Assembly: GCA_020851555.1 (NCBI GenBank) | Contig: JADZCM010000026.1 | Span: forward strand, 1-42,309 | Direction of reading: 5' to 3' | Source of the DNA: Bryobacterales bacterium | GTDB lineage: Bacteria > Acidobacteriota > Terriglobia > Bryobacterales > Bryobacteraceae | Length of the DNA: 42,309 nucleotides | Shown here: positions 7,803 to 15,772 of the stretch, in pieces | Layout of the letters: each line of letters begins with the position of its first letter | How positions within the stretch are numbered: the first letter of the stretch is position 1 | The notes under the pieces: generated by a model | Seen by the model: the letters and a program-made list of their open reading frames with translations, nothing else | What the model was told of the DNA's origin: nothing | Database searches by the model: none | Made by a program: the position numbers and the translations under genes

Positions 7803-10800
7803 TCAGAATGTCCACTTCAGCGCGAGTTGAATCTGCCGCGCCGCGGTTGTCGTTTCCGTGATCTCGCCGGCGGATCCCAGGCGGACCAAGGTGCTGTCGA
7901 ATAATCCCATAACGGCCGGGATCTGGAAGTTGGGGTGATTGGAGACGTTGAATGCCTCCACCCGCAGCCTGAGGCTCCGGCTTTCACTGGACCACAAGAC
8001 CTTGTGGAGCGCCACGTCCAGGGCGGCCAGCCCAGGTCCGTTCAGTGTGTTGCGCCCCAGATTGCCGTACCTGCCGGCGGCGGGAAGCGCAAAGCGGCCC
8101 GGATCAAACCAGCGCCGCGGACTCCCCAGAATCACCCCGGCGCCGGGCGCGCCTATGAAGTCCGGCCGTTGTCCGAGGTCCGTCGTGCCGCCGAGGCTGA
8201 GCCGGGCGCGGTCAAAACCCACGGTCGGGTTGAAGGGCGGGCCCGTCTGCGCCTGGATGAGAGCATGAATTTCCCATCCGCCCAGGACGGCGCCCCCGAT
8301 CACGCCCCTTCCCGATGGAAGCGCCCACGAAAGGTTCCCTCCGGCGGTGTGGCGGACATCGAAGTCCGAGCGCCCGCGATTCAAGGCGTAGTTAAACATG
8401 GTCGGCGTTCCGTCGCTGCTGGCGAAGTCCTTGTTCGCGGAGGTGCTGCCGTTGTCCAGCGACTTGCTCCATGTATACTTGGCCTGCAAACGCGGCCCTT
8501 TCCGCCACCTCCACTCCAACCCCGCCTGGAAGGCGTGGTAGGAGGAGTCAAACTGAGTACGTTGCAGCCGGATGCGGCCGAATGCCGGGTTGAGCCGCAA
8601 CGCGCTCTCCGGAAAGTAGAGGTTCCCGTCGGCGAGCACCTCCGGGCGAAACGGATTGGCATCGTTGAGCTGTCCGGGCAGGTGTACGCCGCGAGAGCCT
8701 ACGTATCCAAGCTGGAGAACGGCGTCACGGGAGAGTCCCTGCTGCACCAGGAACTGGTACTGCGCCAGGTACGGCTGACAGGTCTGGTAGTCCAGCGCGT
8801 CCAGCGAGTTTGCCGGCTGGGCGCTCTGCGCCGCCTGGAGCAGATTCGGGAACGCCGGCCGGGTCACGCTGGCAGTGTTGAAGTAGGGAGGCATGCGCAC
8901 GCCGGCAACGATCACCTCCCGCACGCCGATCACGTCGAAGAACACACCGGCGCCGGCCCGAATGACGGTCTTGCCCGAGCGCAGCGGGAGGAAGGCTACC
9001 GAGGCGCGGGGCGCGAAATTCGTCCGGGAGGGATTCCGGAACAGCGGCTTGCCCAGCGTGACAGTGCTGTCGTGCAAGAGGTCACGGAGGTTGGAGATCT
9101 TGCCGTTTACCTCGGTGGGCGTGGAGTAGGCTTCGTAACGCAGGCCGAGTGCGGCGCTGAGGCGCGGGCTGGCGCGTATCTCGTCCTGAACAAAACCGGA
9201 GATTATGTTCTGCCGCCAGCCCCGGATCGAGTCGGAACCGGGCACCATCAGTTCTCCCGTGCGCGCGCGCGCCTGTAGCAGGTCGGCCAGTGAACTGAAG
9301 ACGTAAGTACCCTTGGCGTTGCGGTCCGCCCGCTGGTTGAAATGAACCCGGTCGAACGCGCCTCCCATCCTGAGGGCGTGCATGCCGCGGATGCTGGTGA
9401 GGGTGTAGTTGTACTGGAAGTCGTTGATGACGAAGCGTCTCGGCAGAAGCGAGATGCTCTCGCCGGGAGCGCCGCCGATCGAGGTCAGCCCGGCGGTCAT
9501 CCGGACGTATCCGAGTTGCTGGCCAGGGATGAATGACATGGAGGCCGGGACGTCTGGAGGCTGGCTGCTGATCTTGGCGTTCCAGACCCGGCTGAAACCG
9601 GCCCGCAGAGTGTGGATCGTACTTGGCGACTGGATGAACTGCGCTTCGTTGTGCAGGAAGTAGTGGCGCGAGGTCTCGTGGAACGTGAATACCTTCAAGG
9701 CCTCGGGGCTCTGGCTCCTGGAGTCGTCCGTGGTGAAGCGGGTGGCCCAGCGCAGCCGGCTTGAGGGAATCGCGTCCAGCCTGCCGCTCGCGTAATCCTC
9801 TCGAGACGCCGTGAGGCCCTCGGCGGTGAATTCCCCCGTCCCGTCGCCGTAGTCGCGGCCGTTGGGAAGAGGATAGAGGTCGAGATAGGGCACGATGGCG
9901 GCCGCCACGGGGACCGTGCCGGACGGCAGCCGGCCGCGCCGGGCATCGGCGGACGGCGTCACGGCAGACATGGTCCGGCTTGAGCTCAGGCGGATGCCCT
10001 CGTAGTTCGCCAGGAAGAACAGGCGATCCCGGCGCAGAGGCCCGCCGGCCAGGACGCCGAACTGGTTTTTGCGCAGCGGCGGTATCTTCGCATCCGCGGC
10101 GTCGAAGAAGTTCTTGGCGTCAAGCGCGCTGTTGCGCAGGTACTCATAGGCGTGGCCCCGCCATTGATTCGACCCGGATTTGGAGACCGCGACGAAGGTG
10201 GCGCCGCCGCCCCGCCCGTACTCCGCGTCAAAGGGACTGGCCACCAGGCGCAGTTCCTGAAGGCCCTCCAATCCCAGAAGCCGTCCGGCGGCGCTGGACG
10301 GAGCGGCGGAGGTGGCGTCGTTGATGTAGATGCCGTCCATGCGGAAACTGTTCTGATTGGGGCGGGCGCCGTTGACGGACAGACGGGTCCCCAATCCCAG
10401 GTCAATGCTCTTGCGCGCCGTGGTGGGAACCGTGACTCCGGGCTGCTGCGAGGAAAGCTCGAACATGTCCCTGCCGTTGAAGGGGAGCGCCTGCAATTCC
10501 TGCTGCCCGATGTCTCCCCCCCAGTCGCTGGGCGCGGCGCTTACGGGAGGCGCCTTGCCCACAACCACGATACTCTCGCTGGTCTCGCCCAGTGCGAGCA
10601 CGAAGTCGATGCGTACCGTCCGGCCGGCGCTCACCTCCACTTCGCGCCGAACCTCTTTCCGGAAGCCGGCGCGGGTGACCTCGATGTTGTAGAGGCCGGG
10701 GGCCAGGCCGGGAGCCAGGTACCAGCCCCGTTGATCGGTCGCCAGCCGGCGCTCGGCCGCAGTCGCGCTCTCCACCACTCTCAGCGACGTCCCGGGAGCC

Positions 10801-10919
10801 GGCCTGCCGTCCGGATCACGCACGATCCCCTCGATCTGGCCGGCGGTCTGCGCGGGCAGCGGGGCGCGGTTCCCCGCCAGCAGCAACGCCAAAAGAAGCA
10901 GCACTCTACCCGTTTGCAT
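7803..10919 (-). CDS. Large TonB-dependent receptor, last gene of the ABC/PaaK-like operon
   Basis: A 1038-residue outer-membrane receptor. The signal peptide is about residues 1-24 (LLLLALLLAGNRAPLPAQ). A carboxypeptidase-regulatory-like domain follows (about 27-105: GQIEGIVRDPDGRPAPGTSL and APGLYNIEVTRAGFRKEV). The plug (about 125-260) contains LPFNGRDMFELSSQQPG and INGA-type receptor motifs, and the barrel ends in the aromatic terminus QLALKWTF. This is the usual acidobacterial OmpA-like/TonB receptor layout. Its ATG overlaps the stop of the substrate-binding protein gene by 14 bases, so it is translated with that operon. Inference: it brings in through the outer membrane the same ligand that the ABC system carries across the inner membrane. 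Confidence 0.87.
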   Translation of the reverse strand: MQTGRVLLLLALLLAGNRAPLPAQTAGQIEGIVRDPDGRPAPGTSLRVVESATAAERRLATDQRGWYLAPGLAPGLYNIEVTRAGFRKEVRREVEVSAGRTVRIDFVLALGETSESIVVVGKAPPVSAAPSDWGGDIGQQELQALPFNGRDMFELSSQQPGVTVPTTARKSIDLGLGTRLSVNGARPNQNSFRMDGIYINDATSAAPSSAAGRLLGLEGLQELRLVASPFDAEYGRGGGATFVAVSKSGSNQWRGHAYEYLRNSALDAKNFFDAADAKIPPLRKNQFGVLAGGPLRRDRLFFLANYEGIRLSSSRTMSAVTPSADARRGRLPSGTVPVAAAIVPYLDLYPLPNGRDYGDGTGEFTAEGLTASREDYASGRLDAIPSSRLRWATRFTTDDSRSQSPEALKVFTFHETSRHYFLHNEAQFIQSPSTIHTLRAGFSRVWNAKISSQPPDVPASMSFIPGQQLGYVRMTAGLTSIGGAPGESISLLPRRFVINDFQYNYTLTSIRGMHALRMGGAFDRVHFNQRADRNAKGTYVFSSLADLLQARARTGELMVPGSDSIRGWRQNIISGFVQDEIRASPRLSAALGLRYEAYSTPTEVNGKISNLRDLLHDSTVTLGKPLFRNPSRTNFAPRASVAFLPLRSGKTVIRAGAGVFFDVIGVREVIVAGVRMPPYFNTASVTRPAFPNLLQAAQSAQPANSLDALDYQTCQPYLAQYQFLVQQGLSRDAVLQLGYVGSRGVHLPGQLNDANPFRPEVLADGNLYFPESALRLNPAFGRIRLQRTQFDSSYHAFQAGLEWRWRKGPRLQAKYTWSKSLDNGSTSANKDFASSDGTPTMFNYALNRGRSDFDVRHTAGGNLSWALPSGRGVIGGAVLGGWEIHALIQAQTGPPFNPTVGFDRARLSLGGTTDLGQRPDFIGAPGAGVILGSPRRWFDPGRFALPAAGRYGNLGRNTLNGPGLAALDVALHKVLWSSESRSLRLRVEAFNVSNHPNFQIPAVMGLFDSTLVRLGSAGEITETTTAARQIQLALKWTF

Positions 10920-11907
10920 TCGCTCTCCTGATGAAGCGATCGTCGATCATCTCCGCCACGTCGACCAGCCGCGAAACGTGTTTCCGCTGGGCGGCCCAGC
11001 CGGCGAAGGATTGCAGACTGTTCAGGTCGATGGCGCCGTCGGTGGTGAAAGTGTTGCGGCAGGCCGTCACTGTCCGCTCCACGTCCAGGCCGTTGGCCCG
11101 CGCAAACTCCTCCATGAAGCGCGGTGTCCGGCCGCGGGCGAACTCCCGCGTGCCGCGCAAGTACGCCTGGAGGAACCGCGCTCCGTACTCCGGCCCGGCC
11201 TCGGACATGCTCTGTCCGAAGTAGATGTAGGAGTATTGAAAGTCCCGCTGAAGATGTCCCAAGCCGGGTGTCGCCACGATGTCCGCTCCGAACGACGCCG
11301 GGTCACGGTCGAAATCGTCCACGATCACCATGGCGTCGACACCCCCTCCGAGCAGGGCGGCGGTGTTTTGCTTGAAGTCCAGGTGGACCCTGGTTACATC
11401 GTCGGGCGCGATCCCCGCCCGCGCCAGGTGAACGTCAAGCGCGTAGCCGGAAAAACCTACGGTGGGCCCGACGGCCACCCGTTTTCCTTTTAACCGGGCG
11501 GCGTCCTCCAACCCTTGCGGGAAGGTCCGCCGGAGTCCGCAGATGGCGCCGGCGCGTCCACACGTGGGCGAGGCGATCTCCCTCCCGGCTACGATCTTCA
11601 CCGGGACCCCCTTAACGGCCCCGTTCAGGAAGGTGGCATTGATGACGGTAAACAGGACGTCGATCTTGCCGCCCGCCAGAAGTATCGCCGAGTTCGAGTA
11701 ACTTTCAGACTGCACCAGTTCCAGGTCCAGGCCGGCCTCGCGGAAGTAACCCAGTTCCTGCGCCAGATACAGGCTGCTCACGCTGAGCCGCGGCGCCGCC
11801 ACGACCCGAAGCTTGCGCTGCGGCGCCGCCGGCCTTCGTCTTATGCACGCCGTCGCCGCCAGGGCCACGCCCGCCGTCGAACCGGCCAACAGGTCTCTAC
11901 GCCGCAT
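10906..11907 (-). CDS. ABC transporter substrate-binding lipoprotein (NMT1/SsuA-like)
   Basis: A 333-residue periplasmic binding protein. The N-terminus has a twin-arginine-like RRRD and a lipobox-like LAATAC, suggesting a membrane-tethered lipoprotein. The body has the NMT1/THI5/SsuA pattern: LYLAQELGYFREAGLDLEL, a ligand loop SYSNSAILLAGGKIDVLFT, and LKGKRVAVGPTVGFSGYALD, then DDVTRVHLDFKQNTAALLGG. In this family ligands include alkanesulfonates, taurine, nitrate, pyrimidine precursors and aromatic acids; the motif does not identify which. Its ATG lies 11 bases inside the end of the adenylate-forming gene and its own stop lies inside the TonB receptor gene. Together with the permease and ATPase upstream it completes an importer. 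Confidence 0.85.
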   Translation of the reverse strand: MRRRDLLAGSTAGVALAATACIRRRPAAPQRKLRVVAAPRLSVSSLYLAQELGYFREAGLDLELVQSESYSNSAILLAGGKIDVLFTVINATFLNGAVKGVPVKIVAGREIASPTCGRAGAICGLRRTFPQGLEDAARLKGKRVAVGPTVGFSGYALDVHLARAGIAPDDVTRVHLDFKQNTAALLGGGVDAMVIVDDFDRDPASFGADIVATPGLGHLQRDFQYSYIYFGQSMSEAGPEYGARFLQAYLRGTREFARGRTPRFMEEFARANGLDVERTVTACRNTFTTDGAIDLNSLQSFAGWAAQRKHVSRLVDVAEMIDDRFIRRANANG

Positions 11908-13483
11908 GCGATCCTTTCACCCCGGAGGCCATCAGGTGCAGCGGATGCACCTTGCCGGTAGCCGTGGACAAGGGCTCGGCGATGACCACCTCCAGTCCTT
12001 GGGTATGCTTCCACACCCGCGCCGCCAGCTTGCCTCCGTGCAGCCGTCCTATCTCCCTCAGGAAACACTCCTGGGCGGTCTGGGGGGACGAAAGCCCGGT
12101 ACGCGGGCTGACGCGCAGGCTGAGTTGGGTCTGAATACCGCCCTCGCGCTCCACCAACTGGTAGTCTCCCGGGGATCCGCCCAGTTGCGCCGGAAGAATC
12201 TCCTCCAGTATGCGCCCCACCTCGGTGCCCACCAGCGTCATGCCTTGCCCAGTCAGCTTGCCGTAACTGCCGATGTCGCGCACCTGCCGGGTAAAACCGA
12301 CGCGCGACAGCAGGCAGTCGCAGCGGGCGGGCTCAATGATGCCGGTGTCGCCCATCTCGGCGTTGATCAGGACGTGGGGCGCGAAAGGAAGCAGAGTGGT
12401 GAACAGCAGCGCGTCGACCTCCACTTCCGTCAGGGGCGCCCGCTGGCGATGGCTGATGACCGCGATGCTGTCGCTGAACAAGTGGACGCAATTCCCGGAG
12501 TTCATCTGCCGGCAGGCATACCCGACCGGACCGATTTCGGTGATGGGATAGCTCGGATAGGCCTCGGCGCCCGCCCTTTGAATCACCGCGCGCTTTGCGC
12601 CGGTGAGCGCCTCTCCGGCAACCAGGAAGGTCGTCCCGCTGAGATCCAGGCCCTTCTCCAGAGCAGCCGCGGCGATCCGGACCGCGATGCTGGGATAACT
12701 CTGCACAACACATCCCGCGCGCCGGAAGATCCACTCGGCGGCGGAAGAGAAGTCGTTGGGCGGAAGGGCAACGGGCATTGGGATTCCCGCGCCCAGCAGG
12801 TTGGCGAAGCCGGCCATGCCCAGCGTCATCAGGCGATAGTGCAAGGCCCCGTCCGCCATGCCGCCGACGGCGAACCAGCGCTCCACGCGCGAGCCCTGCC
12901 GGTGAATTCGCAGGCAGGACCCCAGGCCCGCCATGGACGGCAACACCGGCATTACCTCGACGTGCGGGCGGCCAGACAGGCCGAGTTCCCGCCAGCGAAG
13001 GGCATGATGCGCTTCGATGTAGCGCTGGTGTTGCAGGCTTCTGGGGGTCCGGGTTCCGGCGCTGCGGCTGCCGCCGGTCTGCGACGTCATGAGGCCGGCG
13101 ACCAGAGGATTGCGGAAATCGCCGGTCTTGGCCGGGATGTGCTGCCCCGAGCGCACGATGGGCGTCTTGCCCTTGAACTCGTCGTGGGTGAGGTGAACGC
13201 CCTGGCGGCGCAGGGCGGCGAGTGTCGTCTCCAGGCCATCCTTGCCGACGGATTCCTCCAGTTCCTCGAAGGCGCAGCCGGCCAGCCGGAACATCTCGTG
13301 GTAAGGGTTCCGGGGGTTGGAAAAGCAGACTCGCCGGACAGTATCCAGGAAGACCGCTTCGCGGCGCTCCAACTGGCGGCGGATGGTTCCCTCTGGATCT
13401 GAGACAGGCGCGGCCCGCAGGAACTTGTATATGCCCAGGGCGGTCCTGGCGTAATAGTTCGCCTCACGCAGCGCGTTCCGCAC
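11897..13483 (-). CDS. PaaK/CapK-like adenylate-forming enzyme inside a transporter operon
   Basis: A 528-residue member of the phenylacetate-CoA ligase-like branch of the ANL superfamily. Visible motifs are a phosphate-binding loop variant TSQTGGSRS (PaaK: TSGTTGKPT), an A5-like YPITEIG (PaaK: YGLSE), NAEMGDTGII followed by a C-D-C segment (PaaK has TGD and CPCGR), and a C-terminal lobe with DYQLVEREGG and Lys near the end (STATGKVHPLH). Such enzymes activate carboxylates as acyl-AMP and often pass them to CoA. The deviations in the P-loop and the missing canonical Arg/Gly pattern make the acceptor uncertain. It overlaps the permease gene by 20 bases and the binding-protein gene by 11, so it belongs to the uptake operon; its substrate may be the imported acid. 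Confidence 0.75.
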   Translation of the reverse strand: MRNALREANYYARTALGIYKFLRAAPVSDPEGTIRRQLERREAVFLDTVRRVCFSNPRNPYHEMFRLAGCAFEELEESVGKDGLETTLAALRRQGVHLTHDEFKGKTPIVRSGQHIPAKTGDFRNPLVAGLMTSQTGGSRSAGTRTPRSLQHQRYIEAHHALRWRELGLSGRPHVEVMPVLPSMAGLGSCLRIHRQGSRVERWFAVGGMADGALHYRLMTLGMAGFANLLGAGIPMPVALPPNDFSSAAEWIFRRAGCVVQSYPSIAVRIAAAALEKGLDLSGTTFLVAGEALTGAKRAVIQRAGAEAYPSYPITEIGPVGYACRQMNSGNCVHLFSDSIAVISHRQRAPLTEVEVDALLFTTLLPFAPHVLINAEMGDTGIIEPARCDCLLSRVGFTRQVRDIGSYGKLTGQGMTLVGTEVGRILEEILPAQLGGSPGDYQLVEREGGIQTQLSLRVSPRTGLSSPQTAQECFLREIGRLHGGKLAARVWKHTQGLEVVIAEPLSTATGKVHPLHLMASGVKGSHAA

Positions 13484-14249
13484 GGCTCCCCCAGGGAATC
13501 AGGCGTGCTTCCAGCGCTTGAAGACCCCTGTGGAAGAGGGCCCCCAGCGTGGCGGTGGCTATGACGCCGATGTACAGTTTCTCGGTGGCGAAGGTTTGCC
13601 AGGCCATCCAGATCATGCTTCCCAGCCCGTTCCGCGCGCCCACCAGTTCTATCGAGACGGTGATGACCAGCGACCTCCCCACGGCCAGGCGCAGACCCGT
13701 GAAGATCCCCGGCAGGCTGGCAGGCAGATACACCCGCCGCACCAGGGCGCTCCGCCCGGCGCCATAATTGCGGGCCAGTTCGACATAGGCCTGGTTCACG
13801 CCGCGCACGGCGTCCAGAGCGTGCATCGCCAGGATGACGAAACTGGTGAGCGCGACCGGGACGATCCGTGCCGTCTCGCCGACGCCCGTGAACAACATGA
13901 GCATGGGCAGCAGCACCAGCTTGGGAGTGGAGTTGAGCGCCGATATGAAAGGCTCGAGCGAGCGCCGTATGGCTCCCACCGCGCCCATGCTCAGCCCGCA
14001 CGCCAGCCCCGCGACTGCCCCCAGGACGGAGCCGAGCAGCATCCGGAGCAGCGTGGCCCCCACCTGAGCCCCGAGTTCGCCGGACTTCAGCATCTCCACG
14101 CACGCGCCGGCCAGGACGCTGGGAGCCGGGAAGAACAGGGGGTTGAGCGCCCCCCGGGCGGCAAGCGCCTGCCATCCAGCCAGGAAGACGGCGGGCGGTA
14201 ACAACCACCAGGCCGCGCCCACGAGTCTCCTCCAGGAGTCCTTGGTCAA
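13464..14249 (-). CDS. ABC transporter permease (SsuC/TauC-like)
   Basis: A 261-residue inner-membrane permease with about six hydrophobic segments, beginning with a Trp-rich first helix (WWLLPPAVFLAGWQ). The cytoplasmic coupling (EAA-like) loop is ELARNYGAGRSALVRRVYLP, followed by SLPGIFTGLRLAVGRSLV, as in SsuC/TauC/NrtB permeases. It would form a homodimeric channel with the ATPase encoded just upstream, since its ATG overlaps that gene's stop as ATGA. Its end overlaps the adenylate-forming gene by 20 bases. The substrate is set by the binding protein and is unknown. Confidence 0.9.
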   Translation of the reverse strand: MTKDSWRRLVGAAWWLLPPAVFLAGWQALAARGALNPLFFPAPSVLAGACVEMLKSGELGAQVGATLLRMLLGSVLGAVAGLACGLSMGAVGAIRRSLEPFISALNSTPKLVLLPMLMLFTGVGETARIVPVALTSFVILAMHALDAVRGVNQAYVELARNYGAGRSALVRRVYLPASLPGIFTGLRLAVGRSLVITVSIELVGARNGLGSMIWMAWQTFATEKLYIGVIATATLGALFHRGLQALEARLIPWGSRAERAA

Positions 14250-15019
14250 GCCGTAACCTCGCTCCAGCCCGCGTACAGCCCCAGCTTCGACGCCACGAGT
14301 CTCTTGAGCAGCAGGAACTCCTCCGTCATCGTAACGGCCGACGCGCGGGGCCGCGGCAACCGGACCGGCACCTCGGCCACGACGCGGCCGGGCTGCCGGC
14401 TGAACACCAGAATTCTATCGCTCAACAGGATGGCCTCCTCCACGTCGTGGGTCACGAAGACGACGGTCTTGTGGTTCTGCTCCCAAAGATCGAGGAGCGC
14501 CTGTTGGAGGTGGAGGCGCCTCTCGCAGTCCAGCGCCGCGAACGGTTCGTCCATGAGCATTACCGCGGGGTCGCTCAAAAAACAGCGCGCGACGGCGACG
14601 CGCTGCTTCATGCCCAGCGAAAGCTCGTGCGGGTAGGCGCGCTCCCGGCCGGCGAAGCCCAGTCGCCGGAGGTGTTCACGCGCCCGGCTCTCACGCTGCC
14701 GGCGTGGGACTCCCTGCATTTCGCAGCCGAAGGCGGCATTCTCCAGCACAGTCATCCACGGGAACAGGCTGCGCTCCTGGGAGACGAGCAACACCGCCTG
14801 GTTGGGGTCCGAGGGAGACGGAATGCGTGACACTTCGCCTTCGCCGGGAACCAGCGTCCCGGCAAGAACCCGCAGCAACGTAGTCTTGCCGCAGCCGCTG
14901 GGCCCTACAATGGAAAGGAACTCCCTCTCGCGGGTTTCAAGAGTCAGGTTGTCGAGGGCGCGGACAGGCCCGTGGACAGACTCGAAGGTAACACCCAATT
15001 GCGAACAGCGCAGGCGCAC
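14246..15019 (-). CDS. ABC transporter ATP-binding protein (SsuB/TauB-like)
   Basis: About 257 residues, the first gene of the operon. It carries Walker A GPSGCGKTT, a Q-loop (LLVSQERSLFPWM), Walker B VMLMDEPFAALD and the switch histidine in VFVTHDVEEA. The signature motif reads LSLGMKQR rather than LSGGMKQR: the first Gly is Leu, which may weaken ATP-sandwich contacts. The start is chosen at GTG 15019 (VRLRCSQLGV) because GGTGGAG precedes it by seven bases; an in-frame ATG at 15070 would add 17 unconserved residues. A -10-like CATACT/TACTAG lies near 15036-15043. The 177 bases upstream, to the membrane-protein stop at 15197, hold no convincing gene. Confidence 0.9.
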   Translation of the reverse strand: MRLRCSQLGVTFESVHGPVRALDNLTLETREREFLSIVGPSGCGKTTLLRVLAGTLVPGEGEVSRIPSPSDPNQAVLLVSQERSLFPWMTVLENAAFGCEMQGVPRRQRESRAREHLRRLGFAGRERAYPHELSLGMKQRVAVARCFLSDPAVMLMDEPFAALDCERRLHLQQALLDLWEQNHKTVVFVTHDVEEAILLSDRILVFSRQPGRVVAEVPVRLPRPRASAVTMTEEFLLLKRLVASKLGLYAGWSEVTA

Positions 15020-15196
15020 ATGCCGCTCCACCAGACCTACTAGTATGAATGGGCGGAGGAGGCCGATCAAGCGCCGCCGGCGTCAGCGAGACCGCGCGCT
15101 TCTCGAAGGCCGCCAGCAACTCCGCCGCAGGCTCCATCTCCAAGGAGTCCTCCGAGGCGACGAGCCGATTGCGGCCGGGCCCGGCGGCGGGGCGTT

Positions 15197-15772
15197 TCAG
15201 GCGGTCACGTCAGCTTCGAGGCGCGGGGTGGTCTTCGAGCGGGACCGGCTGCGGCGCGGCTGCCACACCAGCACCCAGGCCATCAGAAAACCGAGTCCCA
15301 GCTTCGCGTAGTCCACCGCGGCGTAACCGGACTCCAGCGAGCGCAGCCGGTCGCGCGCGGCCATCTCCGCGGACGTCCCGGCAAACACGGAGGCCCGGGC
15401 CAGTCCCTCCATTTCCGGCGTCAGAAACCAGTGCAGGAAGGCCACCGCGGTGAGCATCATGGCGCACAGGACGAAAGGGGACTTGGAGCCCTTCGGAGTG
15501 AAAAACAGGCCCAGCAGCACGATCGCGCCCAACGCGAATTGAGTCTGCTCCCAATGGCGGTTGAAGAGCAGATTCGTTTCGGCGGCGTGATAGCCCAGAA
15601 CGGCGCGCACTTCCAGTTCCTGCAACTTGGCGAGGGGCTCCACCGCCTGGCGGGGAGGAGACTGAATCAACTTATCGACAGCCCGCGAATTCTCAACCTT
15701 GATGGAGCCGACCAGCAGACTCCCGGCCAGCCAGGCTCCCAGGGCCAGCGCGGATAGCCTCCGGAAGTGCAT
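15197..15772 (-). CDS. Four-helix membrane protein of unknown function, coupled to fabF
   Basis: A 191-residue protein with four predicted transmembrane segments: LSALALGAWLAGSLLVG near the N-terminus, TQFALGAIVLLGLFF, FVLCAMMLTAVAFLHWFL and LGLGFLMAWVLVW. A soluble, periplasm-sized loop (about 30-75) follows helix 1, and the tail is basic (RRSRSRSK). The layout recalls DUF4149/TMEM205-like proteins, but that is a guess. ATG 15772 is chosen over an upstream in-frame ATG because it overlaps the fabF stop as TGATG, the coupling seen elsewhere in the window; GGAG-like bases lie within the fabF end. Association with acpP-fabF suggests a role near lipid or membrane synthesis, but nothing in the sequence proves it. 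Confidence 0.65.
   Translation of the reverse strand: MHFRRLSALALGAWLAGSLLVGSIKVENSRAVDKLIQSPPRQAVEPLAKLQELEVRAVLGYHAAETNLLFNRHWEQTQFALGAIVLLGLFFTPKGSKSPFVLCAMMLTAVAFLHWFLTPEMEGLARASVFAGTSAEMAARDRLRSLESGYAAVDYAKLGLGFLMAWVLVWQPRRSRSRSKTTPRLEADVTA

Noticed and set aside
14937..15143. Minus-strand frame beginning MEPAAELLAAFEKRAV upstream of the ABC ATPase
   Set aside because: A GGAG-like sequence precedes it and the first 20 residues look helical, but most of the frame overlaps the ATPase gene start in another frame and loses any sensible composition. Treated as chance or a remnant.
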